From the NCBI GenBank assembly GCA_021464245.1, contig JADCRB010000004.1:2661103-2725102 (forward strand): a DNA stretch of 64,000 nt, in the 5' to 3' direction. This document shows positions 26,601 through 38,732 of this stretch, one piece after another; position 1 is the stretch's first letter, and each line of letters starts with the position of its first letter. A program made the position numbers and the translations under genes. The notes below the pieces were generated by a model that saw only the letters and a program-made list of their open reading frames with translations, had not been told where the DNA came from and did not search any database. This DNA is from Carallia brachiata (taxonomy: Eukaryota; Streptophyta; Magnoliopsida; Malpighiales; Rhizophoraceae).

Positions 26601-29518
26601 GATGAACATTCATTTTTCACTTGATTTTCTTGGAGTTTTAGCTAAGTTGTACTGGAGTCATCTATAAGGCTGACGATCTTGAAGTCAGACCTCAATTAGA
26701 GCTATTGATCTAAAAAAATAGTCATTTATTTGCATATGTTTTTTATGGTGTTCAATTCCGTGTGCTGGAGGTCAAACTTCAATTTGGATTTGGAAGTTAA
26801 TTACGTTAAGTCCAGTATGTACCTATGTTGTCACATTTAGCTATGATAATAAACCTTGCATAGACCTGGTAAAACGAGAGCATTATTTGCATCTGGCGAT
26901 GGCATCCATCTGTTGGCAATATTATCAGTAAGTTCCAATTGTTGGGGTGACTATGTCAGAGTGCAATATGGCTGGGGAATAAATTAGCTTTTGCAATTGA
27001 TTGAGGTGAAATCTGGACATTTATACACGCAGTATAATAGCAAAAAAAGGTAAAACTATTTGTCTCCTTCTATCTACCCTCAGACTAGTATTCTAATTTT
27101 TATACCATACAATTCTCCTTACATATATATTGAGCTGTTTATTGACTGATTCACTGGTGTGATTTAAGCAGTTCCATAGGATTGGCTGTTCACATATCCA
27201 TAGGATTGGCTGTTCACATAGGCATTTCTTTTATATTGGGAGCTGTTAGCTTTAGTGTGATTATGTGTTTGTTTAGTTAGAAACAGAACGGACCTTAGAG
27301 AGAGAGGGGAGTGTTTGTAAAATCTTCAATTCTTCATTCCACAAGTTCCAGAACATACAAAAGCTGACATATGTCACTTTTTTTTTAAAAAAAAAAGAAG
27401 GATTCTCTTGAAATCTCATTCATACATTACAAAGTGTAGTGTAGTTAATGTACCCGAAAAAAAGTGTAGTAGAGTTAACTGACACACAACTAACCCACTT
27501 TCTCAGAGTATTCATGCCGGAACTTTACCCTTTGACTGCTGGAACAAGTTAACTGCCTCTCATCTGAACAAGTCAGCAGCCTCCAATGCTGCAACCCCTG
27601 CTGCCTCTCTATTCATGCGTGATCCTTTGACTGCTGGAGTAATTCAGCAGCCTCCAAGCTTGGTTCTTCCAGCCTCTGCTCCAATGCTGCAACAGGTACC
27701 TTTTCTTTCTTTTTTTTTTTTTTGTTTATAGGCTTCAATGTTTCTTAAAATGCCTCGTTTGGTGTAACTACTCTCTTGGCCTTTTTCTTCCAGAATTTTT
27801 CCAGTACTGGTAGCAATGGGAAAACTGTTGGTACTCAGGAACATTCAACAATTGCAAAGAAAGATAGTGGCCAAAGTTTTGATGCATCATCTGAACAGGG
27901 AGGTTTGGATGACATTCCCATGGATATTGTTGAGCTCATGGCAAAAAATCAGTATGAGAGGTGTCTTCCTGATGCTGAGTGTGATAAACGCCAGTTAGCA
28001 AAAACTGATGACCCCAGAAGAAGCCAGACAACTGATTTTAGCAACGCATATGGGCATGGGAAGCTGAGCTTATTTCAGCAAGAAACTACTAAAAAACAAA
28101 AGCATGGGAATGGAAGAAATGGTACAATCAAGAGGGCTGACATTCCAGAAACTTTCAAAGAGAAGACACTTGATTACTTTTCTCAAGTTGATCAATGCCA
28201 ATTAAATATAGGTCAATTGGAGCAAACTCATATCCCTGCAGGTTTTAGGGCACCTTTTGAGCTGCGAGAGAAATTCCAACATTTTGCTTCTAGTTCTCGA
28301 GGGCAAAGCAATGCTCAGAACTGCAAATTGGTTGGGGATATATCTGGGAAGAGGTTTCATCATAACATTTTGCAGGCCTCAAGAACCTGTAATACTTGCC
28401 AGCACAATCCACAGCTGAACAAAGATGCAAGTCATTTTTTGTCATCCATGATCCCAAATAATGTGCCTTTTGTGTATAGCATTCCTCAAAAAATTGGAGC
28501 TCCACCTGCTAATGTGGATGTGCTTTCTTGTACCTCCAGGCATGGCAGCATGCATGAGGGAAAAATGAAAAAGGATCATGATCTGAGGTTTCTGAAGAGT
28601 GCTGCCAATATTGAAAAGCAACCGACGAACTTTAGTCCTGACACTCTGAGCAGGACTCGAGCAGAGTACCCATTTCCTTGCAAACAGAATAAGACCAAGA
28701 CGAGTCATCAGCCAGTGGGTTCCTTAGACTTATACTCCAATGAGACCATACCAGCAATGCATTTGCTTAGCCTTGTGGATGCAGGACTACGATCCACTGC
28801 ACCAATTAATATGGAGGTATCTGCTGAATTGTTAAAGAGACCTCCCGTTAATCATGATCCTAGTCCTAAGCAGTTCCATAGGCTGGTGCCTGGAACCTAT
28901 AAAGCCACTAATACCATGAAAGACCCTCCATGTCATGGTATAAGTCAACTTGCAGGGAACTCCCACAACAGCATTCGTGCCATTCCAGCAACAGTTGGTG
29001 CATCTTCTTCTTCACATCGACATGATAACAGTTTCAAGGAAGGCAGTGATTTTCCTGCTCGACTTTCCCAAAAGTTGGAGAAGAGACAAGGCTCTGATTT
29101 GCACTTAGAGAATACAGGCAGATTACAAAAATCTGTTTCTGCAAGTTGTGGGTTTGGCTCATCATGTGGATCCATTCCAGTTCACAGCATGCAGAAATTT
29201 TTCTTTGGTACACAAGATCCAAGGATGTTTCCTTTACAATGTCATGGGTTGGACAATTCAGCAAAACACAGGATACAAGCAATCAGTACCACTGGAACTG
29301 TTCAGCCCCACAAAAGCAAGCCTGAAACCCGAATCTGCTGTCTTAACAGAAACCCAGCTGATTTTAGCATGGCAGATGATGAAAATGAATATATGATTAC
29401 GGGCAAAGACCTAAAGATCAGCGGAGGAATTCTTGACACGGATGGGTCTCGTATGGTTCATTTAGGTGGGCACAAGAGACAGAGGAAACGTCCTACCGCC
29501 AAAGAAGCGAGGATCTAA
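23697..29518 (+). CDS. EMF1: EMBRYONIC FLOWER 1 (Polycomb-associated repressor), two indels
   Basis: Plant-specific chromatin protein that acts with Polycomb complexes (PRC1-like) to silence floral homeotic and seed genes in vegetative tissue. Coding exons: 23697-23845, 24287-24705, 24806-24919, 25033-26528, 27507-27695, 27794-29518; about 1363 residues, longer than the roughly 1100 of Arabidopsis. Hallmarks: [12 protein letters not shown] and [18 protein letters not shown] at the N-terminus; [16 protein letters not shown] in exon 2; the basic block [15 protein letters not shown] at about residue 345; and GGHKRQRKR at the C-terminus. Much of the rest is low-complexity and Ser-rich, as expected. 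Two small breaks occur in exon 4: one extra base near 25655-25667 and one missing base near 26451-26454. They cancel, and the exon end returns in phase with exon 5. The ATG at 23697 is used; an in-frame ATG at 23751 (MESSIKI) matches the Arabidopsis start better and may be the true one. Confidence 0.9.
27174..27221. repeat. 24-bp tandem duplication in EMF1 intron 5
   Basis: The unit CCATAGGATTGGCTGTTCAC plus ATAT occurs twice back to back, nearly without change. It lies inside the 978-base intron 26529-27506. No function is visible. Confidence 0.8.
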
Positions 29519-31930
29519 TTTCCAGATACTGCTAGTCTCAAGACAGGTAGCTTTCTGAATTTCTATCAGCTTATTTTAACAATAAATACTAGGTCATCTT
29601 TCTGAAGTCTTTGCATGATTTTTCCTGAACTGCATTCTCACAGATTAATTCCTTTGGTTCTGATATATTGAGTCCTAAGCCATCTTGCCAGCATCTGCAC
29701 AATGTATGTAAAAGGGGTCAACTGGAAATATACCATATTGCCGAAGAGTCCAGCTTTAGTGCTGGAACACTATGTCTTGTAGAAGGTCTTGACGGATGTT
29801 CCCATGTCCAACGCTGAACATTGGAAGGCATACCGATTAGTGAGTTGCAAGGACAGATTTATATGCATCTGCAGATTCTATTGCCTCCCAAAAACTGTTT
29901 TTTTATGTAGTTTTGTGTTTGATGTGATATTTAGTGTGATTATATTTACAAAGTTGAACCTGGGCCAGAGATCATCTTAGGGTCTCAAAAAGACTTCTCT
30001 GTAGGCTTCAAGCAATGCTTGAAAAACTGCGTCCGGCGCTGCTGAAGCAATCGTTTATCAATAAGCCTGCGGTTGTTGCTGATATTTAAAAATTAAAAAG
30101 TTGTAAATTTGGTGTTATAGGGGAAAAGGACCATCTGTCACCCAAAATATGGGTTATTTCGAAACAGCTCATTTACATAGCTCTGATCATGCGGCAAAAT
30201 GTGTGTTACAAAATGTTGGTACACTTTTACACGATACACTATATCCAGGAATGGCTCCTTTTTAAGCTAGAAAAGATTGGTTGTTTTAGCACCTTCTTTA
30301 ATTCATGTTCTTTCATGATGTGTATTTCTTTTTTTTTTTTTTTTTCTGGTATGATAATCCATCAGCTTCATTTAATTTGAAAAGCTGAGGCCATTTCGTC
30401 TCCAAAATTATCTTGTTCATTTGTGATTGTTAGTCTCTGGAGGAAGTAATGAACTCAAAGTCACGTAGGAAAATGGCAGCCAACTCCATAAGACTGACGT
30501 ACCCTTCATGCTAAATTAGTCGTATGTTTAGTTCTGTCCCAAATTTAAAGTTTTTCTATGTTTTTATAATCAAACACAAACTTGGGTCTACTGTCATATC
30601 AAGTCTACCTCTCTTGAGTCTGATAGAAAACAAGACACCTACGTTGAGATTCCTAAACTATTATCTTCTAATACCTCTTATGTATGATTATGGTCTTCCT
30701 CATAATACATGCTACTTAAATTGTGTTGAAGAAATAAAAAATAATTAAATAATTAGTACTCCTTGTCATTTAAGAATAGAGTGAAGTGGGTTATACACAT
30801 TAACAAACAATCGTTTTTTTTTTGCCTTGAAACTGGAAATTTCAGACCCAAAAAAACACGTTTTGTGCAACAAGGTTATTAGAATGTACGACACATATGA
30901 AACGCACCTTTGGATAGCTTTTTGCGTATTACGTATCTTTTTATTTATTTATTTTGGTCTTGACAGGCTAGTGGCTACTAAAACCCTTTTAAGAGGCAAG
31001 GAAAAGAGGGGTGAGGTGTCCGACACTCTCAGACCAATTGGGCTAGTGTCCGTCTGCATATTAAGCATCCGTGGTGTATGTGATGCCCTTTTGAATGGGA
31101 AACTCATGTGAGGTTAGCATGTAACGTCATTGCGTCCTCTCCTTCACATATTTTAGTTCAATTAGGTAAACCCAACCCAACTCCCACCTTGAATTGGGCC
31201 GATCTTAGACCTAACAAAGGAAAATTTTTGCAGAATTAAGTACGGCCTGGCCTGTTTAAAAGGTCTGCAAATTTCAAAACCTGGTTCGCAATCAGAAATC
31301 CACCTCACGCTCACAAAAGTGTTTCCACATCCAGTCGGCCTGACAACATGTGATCCTGACTACCGAGATAGTCTTTGTTTTTCAGAAAAAATTGGTTGGG
31401 GACCCAAATGCAAAAGTTCGATTTGAATTGTTAAAATAAAAAAAATATATTAAATTAAAAAAATTAAATATTATTAAATTAATTACGTATTCTAATATGC
31501 CACACTATACATGCGTGTCTTGGTATTTGTTTTTCAATTTCCCTTTTCTTAATATTTTTTCCCAATGTGTCAAAAAGAATTTTCGTAATTTTTAAAGCTG
31601 CGGAATTCCCCATTGCAAAACAACATATAATTATGTTGAATTGAAACCAGCTAAATATGAGCACCACGATAGCCCTTAACATATAATCTATTGCGGTATT
31701 TAATAATTAATCAATTTTTTTTATATTCTAAATTCATCCATATCACTTAATCCTACCGGATTCTATTTAGAACAGTGAATTTTTAATAAGACGAATTTAG
31801 AAACATAAGTGTTTTTTTTAGGGGGGGGGGGGAGGCAACATTATTTTCACAGAGTACTTACTCTAAAATTTTTATAAAAAAAAAAGCAGAAAAATAAGGA
31901 CCACCATAAAAAAAAAAAAAGGGACCGAGA
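29519..31930. other. EMF1 3' region and intergenic DNA
   Basis: The EMF1 3' untranslated region should occupy the first several hundred bases. A splice-like CAG|GTAGCT word just after the stop (about 29546) hints at an intron in it. Beyond about 30400 there is AT-rich intergenic DNA with a G-run at about 31820-31831. No gene is recognised, and the short open frames lack family features. Confidence 0.55.
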
Positions 31931-33056
31931 TCAGAACCGTACATTGCCTTCCTGGCTTAGATCCAGCCGTCCGTATTCCTGGAGCGCCTTCAGAAGCTGG
32001 GACCCCTTCCTCTTCCCTCTATCAGTACAATCCCCTTGTAGCGCCAATACAACTGCTCGCGCCACCTCCTCCGGCGGCGCGTGTTGCACCTGCTCCCCGG
32101 AACCTCCGTTGCCGTAAATGATGGTTAGCGCGCTAATTGCGTACTCCCTCCCCCTTCCCGCCATTTTCCCCATCATGCTCACCATCACCGGCACCGCCAG
32201 CGCGTGGGCTCGCAGCTCCGCAGCCCCTTCCTGAACCGTGCATGCGAGCTCCAAAGCCGCCAATGCCCGCTCCGCCGCAGACTCTTCTAGTTCCATCGCG
32301 ACCTCTACCAAGGCACCCACCGCCCCAGCTTCCACTGCCACGCGGCGGTTGGCCTCGGCCAAGGAAAGCGCTAGCAAGATTTTCGTGGCAGGTTTTGATG
32401 CCGCCTGGCGTTTCAAATTGGCCACAACCCCGCGCATGAGTTCCGGCGGCAGACGGGGTCGGACGGTGGGTTCGGAACTAACGCGCGTTCTAAGAGGTGG
32501 AGAGAAGCGAGCTGCTCTGATGGGGAGCCCGTGCTGAGTTGGAGCTCGGCCACGTGGAAGAGTTCTTGAAAATCTGGCGGGGGATCAGAGCGGCAGGCGA
32601 TATCCTGATCCTGTAGGGGTTTAGATTTATCGGGAGGAGGAGGCGGGTGGTGGTGGTGGTGTGGCGGTACTGATGGTGATGAAGGGGAGAGTTTGCAAGA
32701 GGCACTCTCCATTGAGTGAAGCTCTGCTGGGAGGTGGCGGAGGAAGAAGAAGAGGACGAGGAAGAGGAATCAGGAGGACGTCTCTGGGTCTGGATCGGCG
32801 GCGGTTGAGATTCCTTATGAGATGGTGGGGGCGGAGGAGGAGGAGGAGGAGCAGCGGAGGAGGAGGGGGAGAGAGGGAGGGAAGGGGAGGTGGGAGTACT
32901 GGTGGTGGGACTGAGAACAGTGTGGGTGGTGCATTGGCGAAAGAAGCCGCAGGAGAAAAGTGGGCGGTTCTGGCTTTTCAGCTTTCGGTGTTGCTGCTGC
33001 TGCTGCTGGTGCTGGTCCTGCTGCTGGTGCTGGTTCTGCTGCTGTTGGGTTTTCAT
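31931..33056 (-). CDS. intronless ARM-repeat protein with Gln/Ser/Pro-rich N-terminus, two indels
   Basis: Single-exon gene of about 375 residues once repaired. The N-terminus is Gln-rich (MKTQQQQNQHQQQ), then basic (HRKLKSQNRPLFSCGFF), then Ser/Thr/Pro-rich with a run of prolines and one of serines. The C-terminal half has armadillo-type helices: PATKILLALSLAEANRRVAV, GAVGALVEVAMELEESAAER, and ALAVPVMVSMMGKMAGRG. Plant proteins with ARM repeats of this kind often accompany U-boxes (PUB proteins), but no U-box is present. A role in protein-protein contact is all that can be inferred. The frame is broken by one missing base in the CAC-repeat region (about 32641-32665) and one missing base in a C-run (about 32446-32452, where VC-PPELMRGVV is expected). 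The segments on both sides fit the same family without overlap. The start at 33056 precedes the conserved basic block. Confidence 0.75.
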
Positions 33057-34433
33057 TTGTTCTAGTAGTAGTAATTAAAGCTGCTTGCTTGCTTGCGAGC
33101 AAATAACATTAACAAGAGAGAATGGTGGAAAAGTGAGTGGAAGCTTTATTTGTGATTTTTCTTGAAGAAAAGAAAGGGGCAACTTCCGGACTTTGTTAGC
33201 AGCGTCTGGCTGCGAGGCCTTGTTGTTGTTGTCCCGCAGGACAATTATGGAGACAGAGAGAGAGAGCAGTGATTAATTGAGTACCTGATAAATTAAATTA
33301 CTCAAAAAGTATTTTTAGATAAAAGGCATATTAAATAAATTATATTTATTAAATTTAAGTGACATTTTTTTTTATAATGATCCTTAAATTTATATATATA
33401 TATATATAATATCCTTTCATGATTCAATTAATTGGGAAAAAGATGATAAAAGATAGATAAAAAGATTGTCTAAGATTTTATTATAAAGAAATTATTAAAT
33501 AATTAAAATAATTTTATAATATATATTCTTCTCTTATGTCTTGACTTTACTTTTGTATTAGTATAATTAAGAGTTTTATTTTATCTTAAAAAAATTTATA
33601 TTAAAATTTTAATACGTTGATTAAAATATAAATATTATTTAAAAAAAATGATACTTATTACATACTTAAAACAGTTTATAAATTTTAAATTTTAAATTCT
33701 AAATTCTGAAAACACCTACTTTTTGGCTATAGGCTTAGGCTAAGGCTGGGACTTTGGGTCAGAAGGACAGTGGGAAGCAGGAAGCAGTACAGAAAAGCAA
33801 AGTTCCTGACCATAGTTTGTCGCTCTTCTCTGGCCTGGCCTGGCCTGCGACCTGCGCGGATAAGGGACACAGACTCCAATAAGCCTATGTCACTAAACTA
33901 AAGCAGGCACAATAGTCCGTCCAAAAGTTAAAAATCTCAAATTTAAAAACGAGTATGACTGTAATAAAATATTTAGTTGGATATATAATTAATTTAATAA
34001 TATATAATTTTTTAAATTTTTTTAATATAATATATTTTTAATAATTTAATAATTTATATCATTATATATTTATCATGTGCTTATTATTACGTGCTTAAGA
34101 CGTATTTTATTTAAAAACACTACACAGCTCCAGCCACATCCAATTAGTTTTTAACTTTTCCACTACTGGATTTAATTTTCTTTTCGTAGGTGAAACTAAT
34201 AAATTCAAATCCTGTGAATTGAGGAATTATGCAAATGTGAGGAAAAGTTAAAAACTAATTGGAATTATGCAAATGTGAGGAAAAGTTAAAAAAAATTTGC
34301 AGAATATGTGAGGAATTATATTTTCTTTAACCTAATCTTTTCACTAACTTCTATAACAATATTACTCTTTGCTTCACTCTCTCCCTCTCTCTCTCTCTCA
34401 CCAGTTCGGGAACCCCAGACCCAACGGTCTTGA
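33057..34433. other. ARM-gene upstream region and AT-rich intergenic DNA
   Basis: No gene is recognised. The first 200 bases should contain the ARM-gene promoter and leader. A GGCCTGGCCTGGCCTG triplet repeat lies near 33830-33850. An inverted and tandem repeat is listed separately at 34142-34290, and a (CT)n tract lies near 34380-34400. Confidence 0.6.
34142..34290. repeat. 38-bp tandem repeat with an inverted partner
   Basis: GGAATTATGCAAATGTGAGG and the following AAAAGTTAAA occur at 34223 and again at 34261, a period of 38 bases. AATTAGTTTTTAACTTTTCC at about 34143-34162 is the reverse complement of the end of the first unit, so the block could fold into a hairpin with a loop of about 80 bases. 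It lies about 140 bases from the TIR element at 34434. Confidence 0.7.
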
Positions 34434-35360
34434 TTAGGGTTACAAACGAGTCGATACATTTGTTAAAAATTCGGTAGCTCTATTCGGACTCGTTCATTTT
34501 GTTAAACGAGAGATATACGAGTCTAAAAGTAAAACTCGTTCAATAAACGAGTCGAATCTATCTCTACTCAGGTTCGGCTCGATTCAGACTTGTAAACAAC
34601 TCGTTTAAAACTTATTTAGACTCGACAAATATATCATTAATAACTCATTTAATATTTATCGTTATAAACTTATTTAACGTATTAATAACACTTAATTGTA
34701 TCATTTAACTTTTAGTATAAATAGTTACCAATTTAAGGTTATATCTTTTATTTCATATATAATTATTTAAATAAGACTTATCCGTGATTAAAACTGTAAG
34801 TAAGTCAATACTTTTGCTAAAAGTTTGGTGATTTAATTTGGTAAAAACTTAATTAAAACTCATTCGTTTAACTAAACAAGTGATATATTAGTTTAAATTC
34901 AAAACCCACTTAATAAATAAACCGACTTTAAGTAAAAATAAGTTTAGTTAAACTCATGAACAACTCATTTAAGAATTTATTTACATAATAATTATAAAAA
35001 ACTCATTTATTATGTTATAAAAATAATTTCATCAAACTTATTTTTAAAATTATATATTTTATTTAAAATTAAACATTTATTTTAAATTATTTAATTTTAT
35101 TTAAATAAATAGTTTTTATCCTTTTATTTTATGTATAATAATAAAATTTTTTAATTTTAATTGTTTTATTAGTATTATAAAATTAAATGATATAATTCGT
35201 TAAAAGATCAAAAATTCAACTTGATAACACAGGCTGAGCTCGAGACTCGACTCGTTCGTAAATAATACTGATACAAATCTTATTTTTAAGTTCATTTAAT
35301 AAACGAGAAAACGCCCAAATCAACCAAATTCGACTCAATTCGACTCGTTTACAACCCTAA
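34434..35360. mobile_element. 927-bp TIR element with apparent 6-bp target duplication
   Basis: The left end reads TTAGGGTTACAAACGAGTCG and the reversed right end TTAGGGTTGTAAACGAGTCG, with two mismatches in 20. TCTTGA flanks both ends exactly (34428-34433 and 35361-35366). The interior is AT-rich, studded with ACTCGTT, AACGAG and ACTCATTTAT words, and has no coding frame. It is a non-autonomous DNA transposon of unassigned superfamily. A degraded relative in the opposite orientation lies at 13490-14435. Confidence 0.7.
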
Positions 35361-36009
35361 TCTTGACACAAAATCAAACCAACAAGCAACAATGAGGGCT
35401 AATTTTTTTATTATTAATTGACTTCAACTTCAAACAGGAGACCTTCATTTCTGAAAACGATTTCATTTCATTGTTAATTGAACTAAAACCCATTGATACA
35501 AAAAGGCGGTATTAACATGACTCTGTAACACCAAAATAGCAACACTGGAGAAATCTTCGTCATACAACAATGGACTAGTAAGATTACTGAAAAGCCCTAA
35601 TCTCACACTCTCACCCCAAACTTATTTGTTTCCATAACTCGGCCCAAAATTTACCAAGTATTTACATCCTTCCCAGTTGCCATTATCAAACCACTATTTC
35701 AAAGGACCAAAAAAAACCACTATTTCATTTAAATTGAGAACACTACAAATCCAGAAGTGTATCCAACATGATTTTTACTTGGACATCAAAATCACTACCA
35801 GAGTGGTTTCAAAACACGTAATTTTGACTGCATTAGCACAAACCAAAAATGCCATCAAAAGGGGCATGCTACAAGATCAAATAAAATTACACGTTTTAGT
35901 GTGCATCGCTTTCCTAAACTAACAGACAAAAGTCGGCAAATTGGCATAGAGGAAGAAACAGAAACCTCACTCTGAGGGCTCCGCAGAAGAATACCAGAGA
36001 GAACAATTC
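35361..36009. other. 3' region of EMC1
   Basis: Probably mostly the EMC1 3' untranslated region, since composition is closer to transcribed sequence from about 35500. No other gene or repeat is recognised. Confidence 0.5.
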
Positions 36010-38688
36010 TCACTTCCACTTATCCCTTAGCTCTTTCCTCTCCGACAAAACCCATGTGACAAAGATTGCCGCGACAAGTGCAGTGATAGTTATGAGCAAG
36101 AGGGCATAGCTAAAATCCTCTGTAAGAGAATCATATGTCCTTGAGGGTGCAAGTTGAGTGAAAAAAAGGTCCACCCCATATGCAAAAACAAGGGTGGTCG
36201 ACTCCAGCTTAGCAGGCACCGTCACTATGCCTTGGAGACCCTCAACCTTAAGGGCATGCGTAATATATGACTGCATGACAACAAAACTTCAAGTAAGTTC
36301 CTGCAACAACCAGTAAAAAAGGAACACGCAGCAAAGAGATAATCATATAGAGGCTTCTCGATTCAGATTAAATGCTCACAATGTCTCCAAAAGCTCACAT
36401 CACCATTCTAAACCAAAATACATAAGCTACATGAATTCACACCTCCATAATCAGCTTTTATCACAATTACCGTTACTATCCTTACGACATTAATAAAAGG
36501 AAATGAATAAATCATGGCATCTGATGCAAGTGGTTCTCAATCTTTTACCCAGATCAATAGACGGTCTGGAATGGACTCTTCAGCATGTCCCATTTAAATA
36601 AGTTTCTATTCTATTTGTGTTTTCAGTAAATTCAAAATAGGCTCTTGAATCATCAAATTAGTTCAATAATTCTCCTGGGATTTAGTACAGGAAAAAATAT
36701 CTATTGATCCGTTGAATGCGCAGGGTTCATAAAGACAAACAAGAATCAATGAAAGTTAGACCATTATTAGCTTCTTTTGGTACTCACACGCAATAAGATC
36801 AAAAGGATTATTGGAGACAAATAACCCAGAAGCAGAGATTTATGTCTCTGAGTAAGATAAATGGTAACTAGCCTGAGGATTGATTGGCAATGAATCTGTA
36901 AGAGGTAGAATTCCTTCCTCCCGCTCTGCTTGTGTAGGGTTAAGTGATCGACGAGGATCCAACAAACGTTTATCAAGAGCCAGAATCTGTAGAGCATTTA
37001 TTTGATTTCAGCGCACATACAAAGCCCAGTGCCAAGTGCAAGCACATTATGGCAATATGACCATGAATAACTGAAGGAAACTATAATTGCAATCATGAAA
37101 GTAAGAAGGAGACATTTAGAATCTCAGTCGCTTCTCAATATTGTAACCGACCTGATCACCAATTGTACCAATAAGAAGCTGCTTAGATGTTATACCCTTT
37201 GCAGTTGTCGTGACTGCTACTGCTTTGACAGAGTGAGCGAAGAAATAAGATTGAGACTTTGTTATGACATCCGGTCGAGAATACGAAGAAATGGGTGAAG
37301 ATAGATTATGCTTTCCAAGAACAAGCTTCCAAACATCTTTGTTGTCCTATATTCAATTTCCAAAATATACCATTTAGAAAAATAGACCAGGCCATTGGAG
37401 CATAAATAATTCGAGTTCACACACATACCGCTCGAGACTGGTCATAAAGTTCAATAACTGACATCTCATATCTATGCGCTCTAAGATTAAAATAATGGTA
37501 GACAACCCAGTTTTCACTCACAACCTGCACCAAATGAAAACCAGTAAGCATTATATCCAATTCAATCTCGGAACAGCAGGGTAAAATTACGGCTCAAAAA
37601 GGAAACTTACAGCACGAACAGGACCCTGTGAGCCATGATGACTCATGCGATGCAATATGCGACCAGTTACGGTATCAACAAGATATACAACCAACCATGA
37701 CTCCTCTGGAGTTGCTGACCCAATAAAACCACTGGCCTTTGGTGCAACAGTGGCTACAAAAAGTAAATTCTTTGATATATATTTGTACATTACATCTTGA
37801 TCTGTTGTGACCTTTGCTTGAGTATGAACCACCTGGACCAAAAAAATAAAAAATAAAAAATAAAAAACTTGAAGCCACTAGGATATAAACTTATCCTAAT
37901 GGTTACTGTAGAGGCAAAAACCAAAAGGTCTCACCAAACCAACTCCCAAAAAAAAAAAAAGCAAAAAAATAAATCTCTCACTGGCATAGTATCGGTAGCT
38001 ATCCATATAAGATTAACATAATCAATTCAGACAATGCATCTAGAGGGCAGCGATTGCAAAGCTACTGCAATTATTAGTTCAGCAATGCATATTTACTGTA
38101 AACCTGTGGTCATAACAGCATTATCTAGGCCAAAACATGTGGGCTAGCTATTGAAACCATATCCAGAAAGAAAAAGCATAATTTAGATGATGGTCTTAGA
38201 CAGATAAGATGACTTGGTATTCTGTACTCCACCCATGTACAAAGATTATGCATCTAACAAAAGCTGTTCGGGTAGAATTCTGTATTAGAAAGACTATTTT
38301 TGGTTTTTTGAACATCTGATCATATAAAAAAGTACAGTACCAATGCAATTTTCAACATTTATGACAACCAGCCAGCTTTGCCTCCGACCTCCAATTACAA
38401 CCCTTAACGTGATTCTAATGAGCACAAATTTTGTATTAGCACTGACAAATGAATGAATGATACGATGGAATACTAGGATTCTGAAGAAATGCACAGCAGA
38501 AGAAAATTATCCTTAATAATGAAAAAGACTGAGGTCTAAAAGATAATTTAAATTACTAGCATTTCATTCGGATCTTGTCCAATGCTCAGTATTTTCCTCT
38601 ATCACCGAGTCATCAGAAAGCAACAATATCATCATCCCAAACAATGTTATAAGTTATGAATAGCAAACATGTGTGTGTGTGTGTGTGG

Positions 38689-38732
<44 letters not shown>

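Noticed and set aside
32661..33065. Plus-strand Arg/Gly-rich and Leu-rich frames over the ARM gene
   Set aside because: They are antisense shadows of the Gln-, Ser- and Pro-coding repeats of the ARM-gene N-terminus.
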